From: DASZBX01 sp035943635
GTDB lineage: Bacteria > Actinomycetota > Actinomycetes > Streptomycetales > Catenulisporaceae
DNA: 64,000 nucleotides
Assembly: GCA_035943635.1 (NCBI GenBank)
Contig: DASZBX010000109.1
Coordinates: forward strand, 1 to 64,000
Direction: 5' to 3'
In this document: positions 1 through 8,412 of the stretch, in pieces
Layout: each line of letters begins with the position of its first letter
How positions within the stretch are numbered: position 1 is the stretch's first letter
Notes under the pieces: generated by a model
The model's database searches: none
What the model saw: the letters and a program-made list of their open reading frames with translations, nothing else
What the model was told of the DNA's origin: nothing
Position numbers and translations under genes: made by a program

Positions 1-171
1 CCGCACGCAACGGCACAGACGACCGAGTATGAGCCGTCCCGTGCGGCGCGCCCATGCTCGGCGCTGACCAGATTCGCCTCACCTACCAGCACAAACCGGC
101 GGTCATGCCGTGGCCTTGACACATTCCCAAACACTGCCTAGTGCTGCGGGAGGCTCGGTGGCTCCGCGTTT

Positions 172-1071
172 CTATTCGCCGATCTCGGCCAGGCGCTTGA
201 GCATCGCGTCCACGGAGTCGCGGCCGGCCGGGAGCAGCGGCAGGCGCACGTCGGCGGTCGGGATCCGGCTCTGGGCGTGCAGGGCGCCCTTGATCACGGT
301 CGGGTTGGGTTCGGCGAACGCGGCCGAGGAGACGCGGGCCAGTTCGTGGCCCAGCGCCCGGGCCTTCGGCAGGTCGCCGTCGGCCCAGGCGGCCGCCAGG
401 GCGACGAACCGCCCGGTGGCCAGGTGGGCCGAGGCCAGGATCCCGCCCGCCGCGCCGAGCGCCAGCAGCGGTGAGAGCACGACGTCGTCCCCGGCCAGCA
501 CGGCGAAGTCGGGCGGGCAGTCGCCGAGCAGGTCGACCACCTCGGAGCCGATGCCGCCGGTGGCGAGCTTGACCCCGCTGACGTTCGGCAACTGGCCGAT
601 CTGGTTCAGCGCGGCCGCGCTCAGCGCCTGCGCCGTGCGGTACGGGATGTGGTAGAGCACAAGGGGAACAGGGCTTTCCTCGGCCAAACGGGTGAAGTGC
701 GCGACCACGCCGGCTTCACCCGGCCGGGTGTAGTAGGGCACAGGCACGAGGGCGCCGGTGACCTGTGGCCAGTGCGCGAGCTCGGCCAGCGCGGCGACGC
801 TGCCGCGGGTGTCGTTCGACCCGGCGCCGACGATCAGGTCGGCCCCGTGCTCTCCGCAGATCTCCGCGCACAGGTCGATGACCTGCCGCTTCTCGGCCGC
901 GTCGAGGGTGGCGGTCTCCGCGGTGGTACCGAGCGCGACCAGCCCGGTGGCCCCGGCGGCCAGCATGTCGCGGGCCAGCCCGGCCAGGGCGTTCAGGGCG
1001 ATCTGCCCGTCGGCGGCGAACGGCGTGATCAGGGGCACGAGAATCCCGTGCGGGGAGTGTGGCTGAACCAT
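172..1071 (-). CDS. Dihydrodipicolinate synthase family protein (DapA/NAL superfamily)
   Basis: A class I aldolase/lyase of the DapA superfamily, 299 aa, the usual length for a (beta/alpha)8 barrel of this family. Seen: GTTAE at about residues 48-52 (pyruvate carboxylate-binding loop), YHIPYRT with the conserved Tyr at about 140, and GVKLA with the likely Schiff-base Lys at about 168. Family knowledge: such enzymes condense or cleave pyruvate with an aldehyde in the cytoplasm. Members include true DapA, N-acetylneuraminate lyase and several sugar-acid aldolases, and sequence alone does not pick the substrate. It is divergent from a LysR regulator 71 bp away, which suggests a regulated catabolic role rather than housekeeping lysine synthesis (inference). 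Confidence 0.87.
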   Translation of the reverse strand: MVQPHSPHGILVPLITPFAADGQIALNALAGLARDMLAAGATGLVALGTTAETATLDAAEKRQVIDLCAEICGEHGADLIVGAGSNDTRGSVAALAELAHWPQVTGALVPVPYYTRPGEAGVVAHFTRLAEESPVPLVLYHIPYRTAQALSAAALNQIGQLPNVSGVKLATGGIGSEVVDLLGDCPPDFAVLAGDDVVLSPLLALGAAGGILASAHLATGRFVALAAAWADGDLPKARALGHELARVSSAAFAEPNPTVIKGALHAQSRIPTADVRLPLLPAGRDSVDAMLKRLAEIGE

Positions 1072-1125
1072 GCGTCCCAGTGTGGGTGGAGTGAATGTGC
1101 AGGTCCAGTTCGCATTTGTGGCTTT

Positions 1126-1148
1126 GAGCGTAAGCTGAGCTTATGCTC
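1126..1148. promoter_or_regulatory. Inverted repeat with LysR-box geometry overlapping the lysR start codon
   Basis: Arms GAGCGTAAGC (1126-1135) and GCTTATGCTC (1139-1148) are inverted with one mismatch around TGA. The core fits T-N11-A, the classic LysR-type binding geometry. It lies between the divergent aldolase and regulator genes and covers the regulator's ATG at 1143, so autorepression is plausible. Binding is inferred, not shown. Confidence 0.5.
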
Positions 1149-2156
1149 GACGTCCGCCGCCTGCGCCTGCTGCGCGAACTGGCCCACCGCGGCACCATCG
1201 CCGCCGTCGCCGAAGCGCTGGCGTTCACCCCTTCGGCCGTATCCCAGCAGTTGAGCGCCCTGGAACGGGAGGCCGGGCTGCCGCTGCTGGAACGCACCGG
1301 GCGGCGGGTCGTGCTCACCCCGGCCGGCCTGAACCTGGTCCGGCACGCCGAGGCCGTGCTCACCCAGTTGGAGCAGGCCGCCGCCGATCTGGCCGGAGCC
1401 CGCGAGGGGTTGGCCGGCCCGCTGCGGATCGGCACCTTCCCGAGTGCCGGGCGCACGATGATCCCCGCGGCCCTGGTCGCCCTGGCCCGGCAGCACCCCG
1501 GCCTGGAACCGATGGTGTCGGAGATCGACCCGGCGGGCGTGGCCGATGCGCTGCGCGCGGGGGAACTGGATGTGGCGATGGTCCACGAATACGACTTCGT
1601 CGCCGGGCGCCCGGAACCCGGACTGGCGACCGAGCCGCTGTGTAGCGAGTCCATGTATCTGGCCTCCGGGCCTTATGGCGGCGCGCTGGCCAACAGCTCC
1701 CCTGCGCTTTCGCCGGTGCGGTCGCCGTTGCCAGCCCCGTCGCAGGTTCCGTCGCGCTCGGCGTTGCCGCCTCAGTCGGCGGCCGGCGGCGAGGTGATCG
1801 GGTTGATCCGGAAGTGGCGCGATGCTCCGTGGATCACGGCGATGCCGGGCACGATGTGCCAGGAGATGACCGTGCGGGCGTGCCAGGTCGCCGGTTTCAC
1901 GCCTCGGGTCCGGCACCAGGTCGATGACTTCGCCACCATGTTGGCGCTGGTGGCCGCCGGGCAGGGGGTGGCGCTCGTACCGCAGCTCGGAGTGATGGAC
2001 CCGCCGGCCGGTACGGTGCTGATCCGGGTCCCGATGTGTCGCCGGACCCAGATCGCGTTCCGGAGTGGGGCCGGGGCGCATCCGGCGGTGGTCGCGATCA
2101 CTGCGGCGCTGCGTTCGGCCGTGCCCGAAGAGCTCGATGTAGCTGGACGGCTTTAG
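1143..2156 (+). CDS. LysR family transcriptional regulator
   Basis: A LysR-type regulator of 337 aa. Residues 1-60 form the winged helix-turn-helix, with the recognition segment FTPSAVSQQLSALE followed by GLPLLERTGRRVVLTPAG. The rest is the periplasmic-binding-protein-like effector domain. The domain begins right at the first Met, so ATG 1143 is very likely the true start even though no good Shine-Dalgarno precedes it; a leaderless mRNA is possible. It is divergent from the DapA-like gene and probably controls it, with the effector likely a substrate or product of that enzyme (inference). A poorly conserved Pro/Ser-rich insertion (around residues 190-220) sits inside the effector domain. Confidence 0.93.
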   Translation: MLDVRRLRLLRELAHRGTIAAVAEALAFTPSAVSQQLSALEREAGLPLLERTGRRVVLTPAGLNLVRHAEAVLTQLEQAAADLAGAREGLAGPLRIGTFPSAGRTMIPAALVALARQHPGLEPMVSEIDPAGVADALRAGELDVAMVHEYDFVAGRPEPGLATEPLCSESMYLASGPYGGALANSSPALSPVRSPLPAPSQVPSRSALPPQSAAGGEVIGLIRKWRDAPWITAMPGTMCQEMTVRACQVAGFTPRVRHQVDDFATMLALVAAGQGVALVPQLGVMDPPAGTVLIRVPMCRRTQIAFRSGAGAHPAVVAITAALRSAVPEELDVAGRL

Positions 2157-2168
2157 CCGGATGACTGA

Positions 2169-2411
2169 TCACTCAAGCCTCGGATATGGGCTGGCCTGCT
2201 GCAAGACCCGGTGAACGCGGGCCATCGCGTCCGCGTCGGGGAGCGTGCGCCAGTAGGGATGCGCGTCGATCAACCTGCTCAGCCGCAGCAGTTCGCGGCG
2301 GCTGTCCTGCGAAGAGTCCGTCCACCGTTTGCGCCGGCACAGGAAGACCTCGCGGTAGAGCCGGACGAGATCGTCGGGTATCTCGTCCGGCTGCGGCAAA
2401 TCAGCAGACAT
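2169..2411 (-). CDS. Small hypothetical protein
   Basis: An 80-aa acidic/basic protein starting MSADLPQPDE and ending ASPYPRLE, read from the internal ATG at 2411. A 20-residue longer version starting at 2471 is open but has no better start signal. I recognise no family. The composition (many Arg/Glu/Leu, one segment LYREVFLCRRKRWTDSSQD) suggests a soluble helical protein. It converges on the lysR gene, separated by 12 bp. Confidence 0.5.
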   Translation of the reverse strand: MSADLPQPDEIPDDLVRLYREVFLCRRKRWTDSSQDSRRELLRLSRLIDAHPYWRTLPDADAMARVHRVLQQASPYPRLE

Positions 2412-2516
2412 AATCGGAGCATAACCGAGCGGGGTAAAAGGCGATCCATCGTCAATGTACCGATTGGGCACGCATTCGGTTGTGCTCGGTCTGTCAACGG
2501 CTCGTTCGTCGCCGGG

Positions 2517-3251
2517 TCAGCTCGATACCGAGGGCGGGAACACCTGGGAGTCGTAGACCGTGCTGCCGCAGACCGCGCCGAAGGCGAACGTGATCAGCAC
2601 CTGGTGCGAGTTGTCGGCCGGCGTGGTGAACGAGAAGCCGTCGCCGGTCGGACAGGGCGCCGACCCGGACGGCACGTCGCTCCACTTGACGAAGAACGCC
2701 GCGGTGCCGTTCGGCCCGAGCGTCACCAGGCCGCCCGGTCCGCCGATGTCGCCGAAGCCGGACGGGATCGGCTTGACCGCCACTGACAGGTTGGCCTCGA
2801 CCGTCGAACCGCCCTGCTTCATCGGGCCGTAGATCGAGACGCCCGGGTAGCTCTGCAGGGTGCACGAGTGGGTGCCCGCGTTGGTGATCAGGAAGCGCTC
2901 GACCTGCGTGCCCGCGGCACCGTTCGAGGTGGACGCGGTGACCTTGACGTCCCCGGTCTGGCACGGCCCGCCGGGCGCGCCGGGTGTGGGTGCTATCGGC
3001 AGTTTGGTCTTCGCCGACCCGATGGTGGGCGCTGCCGCCGGCGAGCCGGCTCCGCCGGCCGCGGCGGGCGTGGTCGGGAGGGTGAGGGTGGTCGCGGCCT
3101 CGGGCACGGTGGCCGTCGGGCTGAGCGTGGTGACAGCACCTTGGGACTGAGCGGACGACGAGGACGACCCGCATCCGGCTGCCGCGGCGAGTACGGACAG
3201 GGCGAACGCGGTCACGCCTACTGCCCGGACGGAATGGTGGTGCGAAGACAT
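2517..3251 (-). CDS. DUF4232-type lipoprotein
   Basis: A secreted lipoprotein of 244 aa. The start at 3251 is chosen because AAGGGGAG stands 8 bases upstream and a signal peptide begins there. That peptide runs through a hydrophobic segment to the lipobox LAAAAGC, with the lipidated Cys at about residue 27. A Ser/Thr/Pro/Ala-rich linker follows, then a beta-rich domain with GGPCQTGDVKVTAS, SCTLQSYPGVSIYG and a late NSHQVLITF, which is the DUF4232 pattern common in actinomycetes. Its role is unknown. It is expected to sit on the outer face of the cytoplasmic membrane. It appears monocistronic. Confidence 0.8.
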   Translation of the reverse strand: MSSHHHSVRAVGVTAFALSVLAAAAGCGSSSSSAQSQGAVTTLSPTATVPEAATTLTLPTTPAAAGGAGSPAAAPTIGSAKTKLPIAPTPGAPGGPCQTGDVKVTASTSNGAAGTQVERFLITNAGTHSCTLQSYPGVSIYGPMKQGGSTVEANLSVAVKPIPSGFGDIGGPGGLVTLGPNGTAAFFVKWSDVPSGSAPCPTGDGFSFTTPADNSHQVLITFAFGAVCGSTVYDSQVFPPSVSS

Positions 3252-3617
3252 CGAGCTCCCCTTCTCGAATGAATGAGTCGGCGCATAGTAGCCCACCTGC
3301 GGAGGCCTCACAAGAGGATCTTCGAGGGCGGGAGCGGCGAGCATGGTGACCATGCTCGCCTTGGTCGACTTCCCGATCCCCAGTTCAGCGCGACTCAATA
3401 CCAAGGGGATGGAATTATCAGGTCATTGAATAGTAAGCCGGGCATCGGTGTGTGCTGAGCTGCTGGTGTGGTGGTGCTTGGTCGGTGCGAGGTGGTCCGG
3501 CCGGCATCAGCGGGTTTGCTGCGAAAGCGGGGGCTGGCTGGCGTAGACGGACGTAGACGGCAAGTGCCTGAGGCCCGCTCGCACGGTGATGCCGGACGGA
3601 CGGGCCTCCGGGTGGAT

Positions 3618-4484
3618 CTATGCGGTCTGCCAGGTGAAGGTGGCCTTGTCGAAGCGTCCGGCGGCGAGGTCTTCGCGGTGGATCATCCAGTAGAGCCGGC
3701 CGGAGTCGCCCCAGAGCATGCCGTTGCGTTCGTCACTGTCGATCTGGGCGAGCAGGACCAACTGGGCCGCGACGCTGGTACGCGCAGCCTTGGCCTCTTG
3801 GCCCTTTCCGGGGTCGAAGGCGTAGGCGCCCTCCTTCTCCACCGCGCCTTGCACCGGCAGGGCGTAGCCGCCGATGCGGTGGTGCGGGGAGTGGTCGGCG
3901 CGGAAGGCCGAGACCATGTCGTAGAAGCCTTCGTCGGTGGTCGGGTAGTCGAGATACGCGTCCGGGTCGTCCGGGTCGCCGCCGTAGGCCGCGACCAGGG
4001 CGGCGTTCTCGTTGTCGGGCGCTGTCGCTATCAACTCGCCACCGAGCAGGATGCGCGGGAACGGCGTCATCCCCTCGGGCGCCTCGCGGACGTCGAGTTC
4101 CGCGTCCTCGGGGATATAGAGCACGCGCGTCCCGCCGACGACGGATACCGGGTCGATGTAAGCAACGGTGTCGTCGCCGAGCCCGTCGAAGTAGAAGAAG
4201 AGCAGCGAACCGGACGCGGGCAGCGGAATGTCCAGCTCCGCCTGCGGCACCTCGCCGCAGTCGATCGCGGCCACGAACGAGAGCGGCCCGTGGCCTTCCC
4301 ACACCGGCCATTCGACGTCGGACGGCAGCAGCGGGTCGCCGCCGAGGTAGGCGACCACCTCCTCGCCCGGCGCCAGGGTACGCAGATGGAAGCTCGGGCG
4401 CAGGAGGTTGATCCACGTCTGCGCATCGTTGGCGTTGAAGTAGCGTCGGCCCGCTTCTGCCAGCGGGGACTCATTGATCTGCAT
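3618..4484 (-). CDS. YwqG / DUF1963 family protein
   Basis: A soluble protein of 288 aa of the DUF1963 (YwqG-like) family. Seen: an early YLGGDPLLPSDVEWPVWEG segment (the family's GGxPxLPxxxxWP signature), PLSFVAAIDC (the 'l-f-aQid' strand), SGSLLFFYF, and the closing strand with LLLAQIDSDE and GDSGRLYWMIHREDL. Family knowledge: the function is poorly defined; members may bind small ligands or act in contact-dependent immunity contexts. The protein is near full length and intact. Nothing in the neighbourhood hints at a partner. Confidence 0.8.
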   Translation of the reverse strand: MQINESPLAEAGRRYFNANDAQTWINLLRPSFHLRTLAPGEEVVAYLGGDPLLPSDVEWPVWEGHGPLSFVAAIDCGEVPQAELDIPLPASGSLLFFYFDGLGDDTVAYIDPVSVVGGTRVLYIPEDAELDVREAPEGMTPFPRILLGGELIATAPDNENAALVAAYGGDPDDPDAYLDYPTTDEGFYDMVSAFRADHSPHHRIGGYALPVQGAVEKEGAYAFDPGKGQEAKAARTSVAAQLVLLAQIDSDERNGMLWGDSGRLYWMIHREDLAAGRFDKATFTWQTA

Positions 4485-4799
4485 GCCTTTGATCCTGACA
4501 CGTGGAACAGGTTGCGACCAGAGTCGACATACGAGGGATGTGGGGTTGAAGCGGTACGGTGCGTCGGCCAGTGGAGGTGGATTCGGCGACGGGGATGTTC
4601 GTCGGCGCAGGTCGGGCGCGAGAGGTGTCGCGCGGGTATCGGGCGGGGTTGGGAGTGCGGTCGGGGCGGCGAGGTAAAGGTTTGTCCGTTCGTACAGCGG
4701 GTGTTGCGTGTCGGATGTTGCTGAACGGCGGTTGGTCGGGCGCGGGATCGTCCCCGGCTGGCGGCCGATGCCTGTGGTGCAGTTGGGCGCGGTGGCCCG

Positions 4800-4917
4800 G
4801 CGGGCCGACCAGCGCGATTTGGTGCTGGGCGCGCTGGGGCCAGGGGTGTCGTGGTACTGCGGGCCGACCAGCGCGATCTGGTGCTGGGCCTGCTGGAGCC
4901 AGAGGTGCCGTGGCGCG
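4800..4917. repeat. Imperfect 59-bp tandem duplication
   Basis: Two head-to-tail copies, 4800-4858 and 4859-4917, both beginning GCGGGCCGACCAGCGCGAT and differing at a handful of positions. A third, shorter echo of the end of the unit (GGCGCGTATG followed by TCAG-rich sequence) recurs near 5030. No gene uses it. Confidence 0.8.
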
Positions 4918-5110
4918 TATGGACGTCAGCCGCTTCGCCGCCACTACGACGAAGGCCCAGCAATACCGAACCGAGACGCACCGGCGCCAACTACTTCGTG
5001 GCTGCCACGACGATGGTCTCGTCGTGCCATGGCGCGTATGAGTGTCAGTCCGCACTACCGTTCCTAGCCCGACACCCGGCGTGTGCTGCGGCTCGCTTGC
5101 GCAGCGCTGG

Positions 5111-5146
5111 TCGGCGTATCGGCGTATCGGCGTATCGGCGTATCGG
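5111..5146. repeat. 8-bp tandem repeat TCGGCGTA, about 4.5 copies
   Basis: Four perfect consecutive copies of TCGGCGTA followed by TCGG. It lies between degenerate sequence and the PucR remnant, and probably arose by slipped-strand replication. Confidence 0.9.
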
Positions 5147-5199
5147 CTGAGAGTGCGGAGGTGTGGATATTCAGCTCAACCCGCCCATATTGCTCTGGT

Positions 5200-5395
5200 C
5201 GCGTGCGAGTCGACCGAGGTGAGGCGCGTGGCGGCTGAGGTCCTGGCGCCGTGCTGGACCTGTCCGCGGAGGATCGCGACTCCATACTCAACACCCTGCG
5301 CGCTCACCTCGACTGCGTAGGTTCCGCGGAACGGGCGGCAGAGATTCTGCACTGCCGCCCCGCCACGGTCCGCTACCGAACCGGGCGCTGCCGGT
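5200..5395 (+). pseudogene. PucR-family regulator, C-terminal HTH remnant (frameshifted)
   Basis: Only the tail of a PucR-type regulator remains. One frame reads VRRVAAEVLAP. After a one-base shift near 5249 the next frame continues VLDLSAEDRDSILNTLRAHL, then SAERAAEILHCRPATVRYR, the PucR C-terminal helix-turn-helix. The junction would be restored by one extra base (APVLDL). The upstream several hundred residues expected for the family are absent and the reading runs into unrelated sequence after about 5395. A dead gene. Confidence 0.65.
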
Positions 5396-5413
5396 ACGCC
5401 GGACCGCTGCCGG

Positions 5414-5917
5414 TCACGGTGCGGCGCCCGGGGGCTTGGTGGATCGGCAGATGGTTACCGCCATGCTTCCGGCCAGGATTCTGGCGGCGGCGACCGGGTC
5501 CAGGGCCTGTTTGATGCCGGCCACGGCGCTGCGGACCGCGCCGGGGTCCTGTTCCACGGCCAGGGCCAGCAGGACCTCCTCGGCTCGTTGGGGGCCTTCC
5601 TGCATGTGCGACACGGCTCGCACTCCGGCGAGGATCTGGTCTACGTGGTGCCAGCTGATCAGTCCCTCCTCCAGGGCGGCGCGGGTCTGCGGGCACCAGC
5701 GCAAACCGCGGACCGCGTTCACCATCCGGAACGACTGGCTGCGGGTGGATCGCAGCCGGATGGACAGTATCGGTGCCGTGCCGCCGTAGCCGAGCATCAG
5801 GCCGTCCTGCTCCTCGTCGGCCTTCGCCACCAGTGCCAGCAGTCTGCCGTAGTTCGCGCACACCTGCTGATGGACCCGCTCGATCTCCTCGGCTCGCGCC
5901 TGCGCCTCGTTCTGCAC
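5414..5917 (-). pseudogene. DUF222 (13E12 repeat) protein, 3'-truncated
   Basis: The N-terminal 167 aa of a DUF222/13E12 protein. The start is GTG 5917 with AAGGAG nine bases upstream. Recognisable parts are a helical lead-in, then ILSIRLRSTRSQSFRMVNAV and RAALEEGLISWHHVDQIL, typical of DUF222. Family members are normally 400-500 aa and often end in an HNH nuclease motif; here the frame ends with an unrelated tail (STKPPGAAP) after about 150 residues of homology, so the gene has lost its 3' part. DUF222 genes are multicopy and often associated with mobile DNA. It abuts the PucR remnant tail-to-tail. Confidence 0.65.
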
Positions 5918-6084
5918 CCCGACCAGCTCCTTCCCCGGATCTCGAAACTCACTGCCGTGAGCTCAATACCTGTACTGTATCGGGGTTTTCGGCGATAAGT
6001 CTTGTTTTGGAGCAAAGATCCGGGTTATCCCCTATGGGACCCTGATACTGGCTGAGGGCATCAGTGATAACCCTGAGGAGGGCC

Positions 6085-6503
6085 TCAGCTCGGCGAGGGG
6101 CGGACGGGTAGTCGGCCGATGGGGAACTTGACGGCGTTCGTGCGCGGGCAGCACCAGACGGCAGCATCAGCACCGGTGACAAGACGTGCCACCAACGGAT
6201 GCGAGTCGGGGTGGTCGGGGCATTCGGGCCAGACTGCGGGCTTGCGGGCGGACCACAGCGCCTCTACGGCCCACTCCTGGACCTGGTCGGCGAGCCGGAC
6301 GATCTGCTCGGCGAAGGGCAGGCCGCGTTCGACCGAGACGCCCACGCCGGAGCTGTCCAGCCGTGCAATATCACTCCCATCATCGCAGGAAGTAGCCACC
6401 CGGATCCAGCGGACTTGATCACCGGGCCGGGGGCGTCCGCCGCGGCCAGGTCGCGCAGGATCGGCCGCAGGCACGTGGCCAGCTCAGCTTCCATGGGTGT
6501 CAT
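6085..6503 (-). pseudogene. Conserved actinobacterial hypothetical, frameshifted
   Basis: Two frames together make one protein. The first, from ATG 6503, reads MTPMEAELATCLRPILRDLA to about PVIK. The second continues VRWIRVATSCDDGSDIARLD, then EQIVRLADQVQEWAVEALWS, PECPDHPDSHPL and a C-terminal WCCPRTN-KFPIGRL. The second half looks well conserved, with Cys/His-rich segments (possibly a small zinc site), and the first half looks like its natural N-terminus. The shift falls between about 6400 and 6425. Either a real frameshift or a sequencing error explains it. A shorter start inside the second frame cannot be excluded. Confidence 0.5.
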
Positions 6504-6568
6504 CGTAGGCTGCTACGCCGCTCAGACGCAGACGGTGTCGGCGCGGATTCCGTTGGCCCGCCAGCCGG

Positions 6569-7561
6569 TCAGCCCACGGGCAGCGAACCGGCGACGGCCC
6601 AGCCGAGTCGCTCCAGCCACTGCTGCGCGGTGCCATACGCGGCCGGGTGGGCGAACTGGAAGCGGCTCCATTCCTCCTCGCTGACCCGGATCGCGCCCAG
6701 GCAGAATTCCCCGGCGGCCTCACGCAAAGAGCGTCGCAGGACCTTGTTCAGCAGGTGCGGGGTCAGCCGGGTCTGGTCCGCCTCGGCGAGCAGGACCGCG
6801 TCGTACAGATCCTTGGCCTGCGCACCGGATCCGTCGCTCGCGTCGGCGTAGAGCCAGAGGAGTTTCCAGGCCAGGGAGGACTCGCGGCTGGCCGCGCGAA
6901 CCGGTGTCGGCGGGCCGCCGTCGGCGCGCGGGACGGACGCCCAGACCGGCGGGTCGGGCATCGTCTCGTCGCCGGCGAAGTCCATCTGCAGCAGGCTCGG
7001 TTCCATCTCACCGGCCTGCCACGGGACGGTCAGACGGATGCCCGCGCCGCCGCCGTAGGCACCCGCATAAGCCCAGTCGCCGGCCTCGTCCACCTGGTCG
7101 GCGAGAAGTACCACGCCCTCGGCCGCCTGGGGACGGTCCTCGAACAGGTGAATCAGGGCTGCGCGAAGGTCGTGGGGTTCGTAGGCGATCAGGTCCGGTA
7201 CCCAGTTCAGGCCTTCCGGCGGTACGTGCGGTCTGCTGCCCGCAGTGCCGAACTCCTCCTCGCGCCAGAACTCGTAGCGGGCCGCGCCTGCGGCGGCCTC
7301 GGGCCACTGCTGCACGACTTCGATGCTCGGGACGTGCGGGTACGGATGTTCCTCGTCCACAGGCGTCGCGAGGCGGTCGAGCGCTATCCAATCGAGGTCG
7401 CCGGGCGGCCGGGCGTCTGCTCCGGCCCAGGCGAGCATGGACATGCTGCCGCGCAGGACCAGGCCGTCGCCCCAGGGCGCGTGCGCGACCAGGCTCAGGA
7501 CGTGGTCGAGAACGGCGCGATGGGCTGTGTGCCATGGCGATGAGCCGGAGACGGCGCTCAT
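6569..7561 (-). CDS. AbiEii/AbiGii-type nucleotidyltransferase
   Basis: A 330-aa protein of the nucleotidyltransferase AbiEii/AbiGii toxin family. Seen: LRGSMSML at about residues 36-42 and PPGDLDWI at about 52-59, matching the family's RGS and D-x-D metal/nucleotide motifs, and later SLAWKLLWLYADAS with GAQAKDLYDAVLLAE, matching the family's conserved Lys and D-L-x-D segments. Family knowledge: relatives are toxins of type IV toxin-antitoxin or abortive-infection systems that transfer nucleotides, some to tRNA ends. The start ATG overlaps the stop of the upstream gene by 4 bp (ATGA), so the two are translationally coupled. The partner is not the usual AbiEi-type antitoxin. Confidence 0.75.
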   Translation of the reverse strand: MSAVSGSSPWHTAHRAVLDHVLSLVAHAPWGDGLVLRGSMSMLAWAGADARPPGDLDWIALDRLATPVDEEHPYPHVPSIEVVQQWPEAAAGAARYEFWREEEFGTAGSRPHVPPEGLNWVPDLIAYEPHDLRAALIHLFEDRPQAAEGVVLLADQVDEAGDWAYAGAYGGGAGIRLTVPWQAGEMEPSLLQMDFAGDETMPDPPVWASVPRADGGPPTPVRAASRESSLAWKLLWLYADASDGSGAQAKDLYDAVLLAEADQTRLTPHLLNKVLRRSLREAAGEFCLGAIRVSEEEWSRFQFAHPAAYGTAQQWLERLGWAVAGSLPVG

Positions 7562-8307
7562 GTGGGCTCGAACTCGGATTCGGGCGTGTCCGGCTGCACC
7601 TGTGGCCGCGGGGGAGGCTGGTCGATCCAGCCGGCGTCCAGGCTTTCGTCGCTGTCGAAGACCACGAATTCCTGCACGGTCGAAAGGATCTGATAGCCGT
7701 GCGCGCGGAGTTCCGTGCGCAGGATTTCCAGGCGGGAGCCGGCTTCGGGGAGTCCGACGCCGTGACAGCGCTGGGTGACGAACCGTTCGTCGGCACCTTC
7801 CGCGCGCTGGCGGCGTGCGTTCCAGGACAGGTGCGCGCCATGCGGGATCACCAGGCCCGCCAAGGATTCCAGATCAGTATCAGGAGTCAGGGACAGCTTG
7901 ATGTGGTGCTCGAAGTAGAACTCCCGGCCTAACCGAAGGGCATGCTCGTCAGTGTGGGGGACGCCCGCATTCCCTGGTGCTGCTTCGACTTTCACGCGGG
8001 TGGGACGTAAACCGGCCTCGGTCAGGCCAAGGAGCGTCGCCGCCGCTGCGTCGCGTTGGTCGGCCAACGTGCCGGTGCCCAGGAGGGTGAGCATCGGCTG
8101 TGACCTTACCCGGCCGCGGCCAAGCATGATGTGGGTGAGTTTCACGCCGGAATCCGCGGCCCACGCAGCCAGAGCTTCCAGTCGGGACGGCTCGGCGGCA
8201 TCGCAGCCGACTGTCACATGCGTCTCGAACTCGCCCTCGAACCCCCGGCCGGGCGCGCCCGGACCCGTCTGCGCGGCGGTTCCGGGCGTGACCATGGGCC
8301 GAATCAT
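7558..8307 (-). CDS. Conserved protein with paired HxTx/HxSx-like motifs, coupled to the AbiEii-like gene
   Basis: A 249-aa protein counted from ATG 8307; a TTG at 8331 or ATG at 8295 are alternatives. I recognise a conserved actinobacterial pattern but no named domain. Seen: FETHVTV (about residues 27-33), a mid-protein RVKVEAAPGN, FYFEHHIKLSL (about 130-140), PHGAHLSWNARR (about 155-166) and DERFVTQRCHGVG (about 173-185). HVTV and HLSW resemble the two H-x-[TS]-x motifs of 2H phosphoesterases, but the spacing is long and the match is by eye only. It overlaps the nucleotidyltransferase by 4 bp, implying a functional pair. Confidence 0.6.
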   Translation of the reverse strand: MIRPMVTPGTAAQTGPGAPGRGFEGEFETHVTVGCDAAEPSRLEALAAWAADSGVKLTHIMLGRGRVRSQPMLTLLGTGTLADQRDAAAATLLGLTEAGLRPTRVKVEAAPGNAGVPHTDEHALRLGREFYFEHHIKLSLTPDTDLESLAGLVIPHGAHLSWNARRQRAEGADERFVTQRCHGVGLPEAGSRLEILRTELRAHGYQILSTVQEFVVFDSDESLDAGWIDQPPPRPQVQPDTPESEFEPT

Positions 8308-8412
8308 TGCAACCCCGGAGCGTGGCCGCAAACGACTTCGGGGCGGCGTGGTCCGGACGGCGTGTGCCAGGGTTGCTCCGGGCCTGCTCAGGCCGCGCTT
8401 CTGCGAATCCCC

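Larger units (their letters stand above)
4485..5199. other. Gene-less stretch with decayed, repeat-bearing DNA
   Basis: About 0.7 kb with no convincing reading frame on either strand. It holds an imperfect 59-bp tandem duplication and an 8-bp microsatellite-like array (listed separately). It leads into two broken genes, so it looks like eroded accessory DNA. Confidence 0.55.
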
